From NCBI GenBank assembly GCA_946545645.1, contig CAMNNQ010000173.1, positions 1 through 45,775 on the forward strand: a stretch of DNA of 45,775 bases, written 5' to 3'. The position numbers and the translations under genes are program-made. The stretch comes from an uncultured Clostridia bacterium (GTDB lineage Bacteria; Bacillota; Clostridia; Oscillospirales; Ruminococcaceae). The notes below the pieces were generated by a model. It did no database searches. It saw only the letters and a list, made by a program, of their open reading frames with translations, and was not told the DNA's origin. Numbering within the stretch: the first letter of the stretch is position 1; each line of letters begins with the position of its first letter. Shown one piece after another: positions 40,247 to 45,775 of the stretch.

Positions 40247-41610
40247 CCTATCGGCACCTCCCATCTCGAGGCTGTCTGCCCGCCGGAAAGCAGGAATGCT
40301 GTGCAGATCACCAGCAGCGCAAATACCAGGAACGGCTTGATGAACATTATCGGGTTGACTTTTCTCGCGCTGACACGTTTAAGCATCGTGATAAAGGTCT
40401 TGGCTTCAAAGAACAGCAGCAGCATGACAAAAGGCCCTGCCGAGCTGAGGAAGTAGAGCAGAGGAGCAGCATCAAGGTTGAGAGCTCCCGTGAACATACG
40501 CGAGACATACCCAAAGGATGCAACTGCGGTCTTCTGGGAGATTATGCCCCAGCCGATGAGCGTAAGACTGTGGGTGAGGATATATCTTACAGGCCTCGGG
40601 ATCTTCGAGAGCTGGTGGTCAGCCAGCAGCTCGATGGTTATCAGCAGTGCCGCGCCCGTGCCCCAGAGCAGGAAAGGTATCGAGGGCTTGTAGCTTATGC
40701 AGACAGTGATTATGGAGATAGTGCTGGCAGTCAGAGTTCTGGCATGGTTGGATTCGCTCCCGGCGATAGGCCTGTAAACATTCTTCTGCACGAACCGGTA
40801 AGCGGAGATGTTATAAGAAGCCAGGTAATCTTTAAGGGAGCTCTTTGAGTAGGGGTAATCAAAGCTGGGGCCGATGTCGAAGCCCAGCATCATAGCGAAG
40901 CCCTGGGCTATATGGGCGTAGCCCTTCAGCCGGCAGAGCATTGCAGAGCCGAAGAAGAAGGCTCCCACCCAGGACATTATCATAGAAAGCTCGCCGCCGG
41001 AGGTCTCCTGCATCTCGGTGAAGAGCATGGCCAGGCGGTCGCTTATAAGTACCTTTTCTATCGTGCCGAAGAGCATCAGCAGGATGCCGTCCGCCAGCAT
41101 CTCGCTGTTGAGCTTTGGCTCTTTCATGGCTTCCAGAGTCTTTTTGGGCTCGACCAGCGGTATGCCGTCCAGCGAGGGCAGGAAGCTGACATAAGCTGCC
41201 AGCCGCAGCGGGTCGGTGACAGCCTCACATTCCCCTCTGAAAACATCGCAGCAGTAGGATATGGAATGGAGAGTGTAGATCCCGGCTCCGACAGTCGTCA
41301 TTATCCCGATCTCCGATGCTCCGATGACGAATACCAGGATCGGCACCGCTATTTCCGGAAGTATGCAGACTGTCAGCAGGGCAGTGGCGGCCTTTTTGTT
41401 GTTTTTGAGCTTCTTGCAGCCCAGCCCGCCGAGATAAGCTATCAGCACAGAGCAGGAGAAAGGGATCAACCCAAGGGGGGATTCCCAGGCGATGACCGCG
41501 CAGCTCCCAAGCAGCATGACATAAGCCCGCATAAAGGGCTTTGAGATCGCATATATGCCGAAAAACAGCGGCAGAAAGAAATATAGGAAAACTATGCCGG
41601 AAAAATTCAA
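40243..41610 (-). CDS. MBOAT-like (AlgI-type) membrane protein lacking signature histidines
   Basis: A 455-aa polytopic protein. The N-terminus (NFSGIVFLYFFLPLFFGIYAI) and overall plan match AlgI/DltB/PatA MBOAT O-acyltransferases. In the block usually read as SLKDFWRRWHISL the protein has SSLKDYLASYNISA, so the conserved His is N267. In the WHG-A region it has SYKPSIPFLLWG, so that His is K308. Both signature histidines are missing. The start is TTG 41610 with AGGAGG (41626-41621), 10 nt upstream, and TTGA overlaps the RNase M5 stop. It is coupled to the DHHW-like gene, its usual partner. Acyl transfer is unlikely; a transporter or scaffold function is possible. Confidence 0.82.
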   Translation of the reverse strand: MNFSGIVFLYFFLPLFFGIYAISKPFMRAYVMLLGSCAVIAWESPLGLIPFSCSVLIAYLGGLGCKKLKNNKKAATALLTVCILPEIAVPILVFVIGASEIGIMTTVGAGIYTLHSISYCCDVFRGECEAVTDPLRLAAYVSFLPSLDGIPLVEPKKTLEAMKEPKLNSEMLADGILLMLFGTIEKVLISDRLAMLFTEMQETSGGELSMIMSWVGAFFFGSAMLCRLKGYAHIAQGFAMMLGFDIGPSFDYPYSKSSLKDYLASYNISAYRFVQKNVYRPIAGSESNHARTLTASTISIITVCISYKPSIPFLLWGTGAALLITIELLADHQLSKIPRPVRYILTHSLTLIGWGIISQKTAVASFGYVSRMFTGALNLDAAPLLYFLSSAGPFVMLLLFFEAKTFITMLKRVSARKVNPIMFIKPFLVFALLVICTAFLLSGGQTASRWEVPIG

Positions 41611-42206
41611 GTATCTGCCGCCTCCTTGACTGCGTTGACCTGTCGGATAAATTCGCTCCTGCCGCAAAGGGAATTGACCGCTTCCAGCAGGTTTTTTGGC
41701 GAGAGCCTTTCCGGGAGAGAGAGCCGCCTTGCGACTTTTCTCCGCAGTTCGCTGCTGCCCGGGCCGCCGAAGAGCCCAAGCTCATAAAGCTCCTGTATCG
41801 TCATAGGCTCCTGCTCCGGGAGCGCATCAATGTTTTCAAAGCGCCGGAAGAGCCTTGCCAGCTCTTCGCATCCTATGCCCTCGACCCCCAGCTTGCCTTC
41901 TTTTGAGGGCTCCGCCTTGCGGGGCTCTTTTCCGTATATATCCGGGATATAGACATTCTCTATCTTCCCGCCGGGGCAGATGCCTTTGATATGGCTCCTT
42001 ATGCGGAAACCGGCGGAATCTGAGTCTGTAAGGATGATTATACCCGTTGTCGAGGCATATCGCCTTATGAGCTCCGCCATCTCATCGTCTTTGAAGATGC
42101 GGAAGCCCTCTGTCCGGATTATGACGGCATCCAGAACAGAAGCGAGCCTGATCTGATCGTATTTTCCTTCGACGATGACCGCCTGAGAGAGCTTGATCCT
42201 GTCCAT
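41607..42206 (-). CDS. rnmV: Ribonuclease M5 (TOPRIM)
   Basis: A 199-aa TOPRIM nuclease that matures 5S rRNA precursors in Firmicutes. The motif VIVEGKYD near residues 10-17 gives the glutamate, and ILTDSDSAGFRIR near 58-70 gives the DxD-type aspartates, with the family IPDIYGKEPRKAEPSKEGKLGVEG segment after. The C-terminal DUF4093-like part is present. Length is normal. The ATG overlaps the upstream gene stop (TGATG), and its stop overlaps the MBOAT start (TTGA), so it is translated within the operon between a DUF5662 gene and two envelope genes. This placement is unusual for RNase M5. Confidence 0.93.
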   Translation of the reverse strand: MDRIKLSQAVIVEGKYDQIRLASVLDAVIIRTEGFRIFKDDEMAELIRRYASTTGIIILTDSDSAGFRIRSHIKGICPGGKIENVYIPDIYGKEPRKAEPSKEGKLGVEGIGCEELARLFRRFENIDALPEQEPMTIQELYELGLFGGPGSSELRRKVARRLSLPERLSPKNLLEAVNSLCGRSEFIRQVNAVKEAADT

Positions 42207-42733
42207 CAGTATTTTTTAAGTCTCCTTATATAAGCGTAGGTGTAGTCCTCGCCCTTGTCTTTCAGCATAGTCAGGAGCTTCTCCAGCAGAGCGGAGGTCT
42301 CCGGGTGTATGCAGCGGGTTGCCTTGCCGCGCTCAAAGTAGGCAAGAGGGTCTGCGTCGGTGTATTTGTCTCCGTTGTAGATCATCCCAGCGGCGACTCT
42401 GTCGCAGAACATTTCCTTGACGTATTTCAGCGGCATCTTGACCGGGGACATTTTCCTCGTCACAGGGTCGTAATCCGTCCAATATTCAAAGTGGTGCTTG
42501 TTTCTGCCCTTGTGGTGCATCCAGGCGTAGGAAAAGCCGTAATCCTCCCGCTCGCCCTCGTTGGGGGAACGGTTGCCCTGATAGTGCCGGGCTCCGACTA
42601 TGAATTCCGAAGGGGAATACTTCGAGAGGTCGTGGAAGAGCCCCTGAAAAAGGATCCCTGCCTTGCGGCAGTTCCTGATAACGGCGTGCCTGTGTTCTGT
42701 AATGGTCTTGAAATGCTCCCAGGCTTTTATCAT
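42206..42733 (-). CDS. DUF5662 family protein (HD-like)
   Basis: A 175-aa protein with the DUF5662 pattern: HxxxVIRNC near residue 15-23, GLFHDLSKYSP with an HD-like dyad near 31-40, then YAWMHHKGRNKHHFEYW, a histidine-rich segment. Such proteins are often annotated as catalase-like or HD-superfamily; the HD and HH motifs suggest metal binding and possible phosphohydrolase activity, which is inferred. It is the first gene of the operon, with AGGAGA upstream of ATG 42733 and a good promoter. The open frame extends to 43366 but that part lies antisense to the flavodiiron gene. Confidence 0.85.
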   Translation of the reverse strand: MIKAWEHFKTITEHRHAVIRNCRKAGILFQGLFHDLSKYSPSEFIVGARHYQGNRSPNEGEREDYGFSYAWMHHKGRNKHHFEYWTDYDPVTRKMSPVKMPLKYVKEMFCDRVAAGMIYNGDKYTDADPLAYFERGKATRCIHPETSALLEKLLTMLKDKGEDYTYAYIRRLKKY

Positions 42734-42785
42734 AAAGACATCTCCTTGACAGCTTGATAGAGCGCCCTTTCGGGCACCTTTTATG

Positions 42786-42814
42786 ATTATACCACATTCC
42801 GGCCGATTTTTCAA
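42786..42814 (-). promoter_or_regulatory. Promoter of the DUF5662-RNase M5-MBOAT-DHHW operon
   Basis: On the minus strand TTGAAA (42814-42809), a 17-nt spacer and TATAAT (42791-42786). The leader holds a GCCC-gaaa-GGGC hairpin (about 42760-42772) before the AGGAGA. Confidence 0.78.
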
Positions 42815-42868
42815 TAGCAGGGAAAAGATTTGCGGGGGAAAGATCAGCCTCTTTTTGTCAATAACAGC

Positions 42869-42897
42869 TTTACATTTATGAAACGATATGATATAAT
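42869..42897 (+). promoter_or_regulatory. Promoter of the flavodiiron gene
   Basis: TTTACA (42869-42874), a 17-nt spacer and TATAAT (42892-42897), divergent from the DUF5662 promoter. Confidence 0.78.
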
Positions 42898-42928
42898 AGT
42901 AATATAATTTCCGATCGGAGGTCTGAAA

Positions 42929-44089
42929 ATGAAAGATATCGTAATATCCGAAAACATCGTATACATCGGTGTTGATGACAAAGAGCTGGATCTTTTCGAG
43001 AGCCAGTATATCGTCCCCAACGGCATGGCTTATAATTCCTACCTCATCCTCGACGACAAGATCGCCGTAGTCGATACCGCCGACAGCCGTGTCGCTGAGA
43101 TCTGGCTTGGCAATCTTGAATTCGCGCTTCATGGTAAAAAGCCCGATTACCTCATCTGCGACCATGTGGAGCCCGATCATTCCGGCGCTATCGCAGCCCT
43201 GATTAAAAAGTATCCCGGAATCGTACTTGTAGGGAATGCCAAGACATTTCAGTTCCTGGATCAGTTCTATCCCGGGCTCAGATATGAGTCCCTTACCGTT
43301 AAAGAGGGCGATACACTCTCCCTCGGCAGCCATACCCTGAACTTTATGATGGCGCCTATGGTGCATTGGCCGGAGGTAATGGTGGCTTACGAATCTTCCG
43401 AGAAGGTGCTCTTCTCAGCAGACGCCTTCGGTAAGTTCGGGACTCTGGACACAGAAGAGGACTGGGCCTGTGAGGCAAGGCGCTATTACTTCAATATCTG
43501 CGGCAAATACGGCGCTCAGGTGCAGGCTCTGCTGAAAAAGGCCGCTGCGCTGGATATCAGGATGATCCTCCCGACTCACGGCCCCCTGCTGAAGGATGAT
43601 CTCTCTTACTATACCGGCCTTTATGATACCTGGAGCAAGTACGAGCCCGAGGTGCAGGGCATATTCATTGCCTGCGCTTCTATCCATGGCAACACTCTTG
43701 CTGCCGCCGAAAGGCTCAAGGAGATGCTGGAGGAGAAGGGTGCTCCCAAAGTCTCTCTCTCCGACCTTACCCGCGACGATCTTGCCGAGGGCATCGAAGA
43801 TGCCTTCAAGTATGACAGGCTGGTGCTGATGTCCGCCTCCTACGACGGCGGTGTGTTCCCGGTAATGGAGGATTTCCTCTGCCACCTTAAAGCCAAGGCC
43901 TATCAGAACAGAAAAGTCGCTGTTGTCGAGAACGGAAGCTGGGCTCCTTCCGCCGGAAGAGTTATCAAAAGCTATCTCGAGGGGCTCAAAAACATTACCC
44001 TCGTTGAGCCTGTGGTAACTATCCGCTCAGCCCTCAACGCCGAGAGCGAGGCTAAGCTCAGCGAGCTGGCTGATGCGCTGTTAAAGTAA
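42929..44089 (+). CDS. Flavodiiron protein (FprA family)
   Basis: A 386-aa A-type flavoprotein that reduces oxygen to water (or NO to N2O) to protect anaerobes. The metallo-beta-lactamase-like domain (about 1-245) keeps the di-iron ligands H79-x-E81-x-D83-H84, H146, D165 and H217. The flavodoxin domain (about 246-386) binds FMN; its loop reads ACASIHGNTLAAAERL. No rubredoxin domain is attached, so an external electron donor is needed. The gene has its own promoter, a GGAGG site and a terminator. Common in clostridia. Confidence 0.95.
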   Translation: MKDIVISENIVYIGVDDKELDLFESQYIVPNGMAYNSYLILDDKIAVVDTADSRVAEIWLGNLEFALHGKKPDYLICDHVEPDHSGAIAALIKKYPGIVLVGNAKTFQFLDQFYPGLRYESLTVKEGDTLSLGSHTLNFMMAPMVHWPEVMVAYESSEKVLFSADAFGKFGTLDTEEDWACEARRYYFNICGKYGAQVQALLKKAAALDIRMILPTHGPLLKDDLSYYTGLYDTWSKYEPEVQGIFIACASIHGNTLAAAERLKEMLEEKGAPKVSLSDLTRDDLAEGIEDAFKYDRLVLMSASYDGGVFPVMEDFLCHLKAKAYQNRKVAVVENGSWAPSAGRVIKSYLEGLKNITLVEPVVTIRSALNAESEAKLSELADALLK

Positions 44090-44097
44090 ATAAACAA

Positions 44098-44130
44098 ACG
44101 GTGTGTGCCGAAAAAGCACACACCGTATTT
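44098..44130. terminator. Bidirectional terminator between flavodiiron and mscS genes
   Basis: ACGGTGTGTGC (44098-44108) pairs with GCACACACCGT (44116-44126), 11 bp with a 7-nt loop. Only short T runs follow on each strand, but it separates convergent genes. Confidence 0.75.
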
Positions 44131-44137
44131 ACTGGTA

Positions 44138-44977
44138 TCAGGGCAGCTCCTTTATCTCTTCCGGGGCTTTGCCGGATTTGTCCGGGAAGATAACGTTGAC
44201 ATAATTGAACGGTATCTCGATCCCGTTTTCTGCGAAGGCCTTGTTGACCCGGAGGTTTATATCCGAGATCAGACATTCGGAGCGGGTGGTCTCATCATAA
44301 TAGACCGTTGTGGTAAGGCGGAGGCTGCTGCTGTCAAAGGCTGTGAAATAGACGGAGGTGTATTCCTTGGTGCCGTCGCTTTTAAGGCGTGGGATACTGA
44401 GCTCCGATTCATATACACAGACCTTGATTATCTGCATCGCTTTCTCCACATCGCTGCCGTAAGCAATATTGAAATTGAAGATCGCCGAGCGGATATCGCT
44501 GTGGTAGCTGTAATTCTTTATCAGCATTGTATTCAGCTTGCTGTTGGGGATTATTACCATCTGTGTGTCTATGGTCAGCAAAACGACATGGCGCATGGTG
44601 ATATCCTTTATGATACCGGTAATGCCGTTTTCCAGCTCGACACGGTTGCCTATCTCGAAGGGCTTGTAGACACTTATCATGAGCCCGGCCAGGATATCCT
44701 TGACAACGTCCTGAGCGACGAAGGCGATGACAGCGGTGAAGATGGCAGTCCCTCCGAGAAGAGTAGACCAGACTCTTCCGATGCCGCCGAACACGGCGAA
44801 ACAGGAGATTATGGTCATTACCAGTATTACTACGCTGGTAAATCTTTCAAGGAACCGGAACTGCAAGCCGTTGTATTTCCTTTTTATCCTGGAAAACACA
44901 ATATGGTTTACCTTGTTCAGCGCCCAACCGATGATAAGTATCCCGACTATCGAAACAATAATTACTACTGCCTGCAT
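44138..44977 (-). CDS. MscS-family mechanosensitive ion channel
   Basis: A 279-aa small-conductance mechanosensitive channel protein. It has about three membrane helices in the first 110 residues, the pore-lining helix (GGTAIFTAVIAFVAQDVVKDILAGLMI), and a cytoplasmic beta domain starting FEIGNRVELENGITGIIKDITMR followed by an alpha/beta C-terminal domain. It opens under membrane tension to release solutes on osmotic downshift. The ATG has GGAGAGTG upstream. On the minus strand a TATAAT at about 45020 lies upstream without a strong -35. Convergent with the flavodiiron gene. Confidence 0.93.
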   Translation of the reverse strand: MQAVVIIVSIVGILIIGWALNKVNHIVFSRIKRKYNGLQFRFLERFTSVVILVMTIISCFAVFGGIGRVWSTLLGGTAIFTAVIAFVAQDVVKDILAGLMISVYKPFEIGNRVELENGITGIIKDITMRHVVLLTIDTQMVIIPNSKLNTMLIKNYSYHSDIRSAIFNFNIAYGSDVEKAMQIIKVCVYESELSIPRLKSDGTKEYTSVYFTAFDSSSLRLTTTVYYDETTRSECLISDINLRVNKAFAENGIEIPFNYVNVIFPDKSGKAPEEIKELP

Positions 44978-44989
44978 TTTTCACTCTCC

Positions 44990-45248
44990 TAGATCTGCTT
45001 TGTTATCCAACTTACATTATATCATAACTCATTTCGGTGAAAAATGCAAGAGATTTTTTTAAAACTTGCTGCCTTTCCGGAACACGCCTCGTCGGGCGGA
45101 CCGTAAGGCAGGCTTCGCAAAGCCCGCAAATGCGCGGCCTTTAACATATCTACCGCTGGTTGAGCCTGCAAAAGGGCCGACTCAACCGTCAGTTCGTTGC
45201 AATTCTCCTAAGCCTGTGCTAGGATGAGATCACAGAAAGGACACGAGT
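44990..45248. other. Intergenic region with inverted repeats
   Basis: No protein gene. Inverted repeats are CTGCCTT (45069-45075) / AAGGCAG (45105-45111) and GGTTGAG (45158-45164) / CTCAACC (45181-45187). The region also holds the minus-strand start region of mscS and the plus-strand promoter of the regulator gene. It may be another decayed palindromic element. Confidence 0.4.
45197..45225 (+). promoter_or_regulatory. Promoter of the XRE regulator gene
   Basis: TTGCAA (45197-45202), a 17-nt spacer and TAGGAT (45220-45225). The right arm of a GGTTGAG/CTCAACC repeat ends 10 nt upstream of the -35, a possible autoregulatory site. Confidence 0.55.
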
Positions 45249-45775
45249 ATGGATCAGATAGCTATCGGTAAATTCATTTCGGAGTGCCGAAAGGAGAAAC
45301 GCTTGACACAAGCCCAGCTCGCGGAGCGCTTAGGCGTTACAGACAGAGCTGTGTCTAAGTGGGAAACAGGCAGATCGTTGCCGGATGCCTCTATAATGCT
45401 GGATCTCTGCGAGCAGATCGGCATCACAGTCAACGATCTGTTCAACGCAAGGAGAATAGATATGGAGAATTATAAGGAGATCGCAGAAAAGACTATGCTT
45501 GAAATGCGCGAGCGGGAGGAGAAGTCGTCGAGAAAGCTGCTGAGCTATGAGATCTCAGTGGGGATAGTATGTATGGTCGTGTCCCTGATACTTCTGGGCA
45601 CGGCTGCGTTTGCAGATATCCCGGGCTGGCTCAAGGCTGTCCTTATCGGCACTGCCATAGTGCAGATCATAGCATACTCGCTCTTCGCTCTGAAGATCGA
45701 GACAGAGGCGGGCTACTATGAGTGCCCCAACTGCGGCGAGAGATATGTACCAAAATACAGCAGCGTGTTCTTTGC
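45249..45775 (+). CDS. XRE-family regulator with membrane and zinc-ribbon regions (3' end cut)
   Basis: At least 175 codons, open to the window edge. Residues 1-65 form a lambda-repressor-like helix-turn-helix (LTQAQLAERLGVTDRAVSKWETGRSLPD) typical of XRE regulators. Two membrane helices follow at about 99-121 and 127-147. A zinc-ribbon start CPNCGERYVPKYSSVF appears at about 157-172, cut by the edge. AAAGGA lies 8 nt before ATG 45249. Such HTH-membrane proteins may sense the membrane or metal state; the target is unknown. The missing C-terminus limits the call. Confidence 0.82.
   Translation, partial: MDQIAIGKFISECRKEKRLTQAQLAERLGVTDRAVSKWETGRSLPDASIMLDLCEQIGITVNDLFNARRIDMENYKEIAEKTMLEMREREEKSSRKLLSYEISVGIVCMVVSLILLGTAAFADIPGWLKAVLIGTAIVQIIAYSLFALKIETEAGYYECPNCGERYVPKYSSVFF

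Noticed and set aside
39302..40456. Plus-strand frame of 384 aa opposite the DHHW/MBOAT genes
   Set aside because: No ribosome site or domain, while the minus-strand genes show clear family similarity and coupled starts.
42734..43366. Extended N-terminus of the DUF5662 protein
   Set aside because: The extra part lies antisense to the flavodiiron gene; the ATG 42733 has AGGAGA and a promoter upstream.
1..45775. CRISPR arrays, prophage, transposase or toxin-antitoxin loci
   Set aside because: No regularly spaced repeats and no matching protein families were seen in any frame.

Overview
This window looks like chromosomal core DNA of a low-to-mid GC Firmicute, most likely a clostridial Ruminococcus-like member of the Oscillospirales. 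The evidence is a dcw (division and cell wall) cluster with DivIVA-like and sigma-H-like genes, SpoVD/PBP2 with PASTA repeats, DAP-type MurE, the trmK-Nif3 pair, RqcH and RNase M5, a flavodiiron protein, AGGAGG ribosome sites, several UUG starts and TTGACA-17-TATAAT promoters. The genus is inferred. There are no phages, transposases, integrases or CRISPR arrays, and no canonical tRNA or rRNA gene.

Layout. (1) 1-160 is a long imperfect palindrome. (2) 225-3425: FkbH-like HAD/acyltransferase, acyl carrier protein, an unknown protein and inorganic pyrophosphatase, read as one unit. (3) 3426-4232 has no protein gene but is dense in signals: a repeated terminator element, two consensus promoters (the first with a 14-bp perfect palindrome resembling an NrdR box in its spacer), a roughly 195-nt stretch that folds into several helices, and three MraZ boxes at exact 10-bp spacing. 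(4) 4233-19582: dcw cluster in the order mraZ, rsmH, ftsL-like, PBP2, murE, murF, mraY-like, ftsW, murG, unknown membrane protein, murA, ftsQ/divIB, ftsZ. murD, murC, murB and ftsA are absent, and the mraY slot holds a MraY relative that has lost key catalytic residues. (5) 19796-22417: DivIVA-like coiled-coil protein, orphan fumarase beta subunit, sigma factor, a degenerate tRNA-like sequence and a zinc-ribbon protein. (6) 22609-28726: two tandem paralogous lipoproteins, a DUF1858 protein, a second long palindrome, trmK, Nif3-like and rqcH. (7) 28863-33442 (minus): FAD oxidoreductase, GT-C glycosyltransferase and RlmD-type methyltransferase. (8) 33745-39046: valS, then GT2-GtrA fusion, phosphodiester glycosidase-family protein and a small membrane protein. 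(9) 39182-42733 (minus): a tightly coupled operon of DUF5662 protein, RNase M5, an MBOAT-like protein and a DHHW/AlgX-like protein. (10) 42929-45775: flavodiiron protein, MscS channel, and an XRE regulator cut by the window edge.

The strongest candidates for something undescribed are pseudoenzymes. The MBOAT-like protein lacks both signature histidines. Its partner DHHW-like protein lacks both the GDS serine and the D-x-H histidine. These normally form an O-acetylation pair, so the matched loss suggests a repurposed envelope complex, here translationally coupled to an RNA-processing enzyme. The mraY-slot protein is a third case. Two promoters in the division cluster (PBP2 and ftsZ) also carry inverted repeats of identical geometry straddling the -35 position, which suggests a shared regulator. 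All alignments were made by eye from remembered family motifs; no searches were run.
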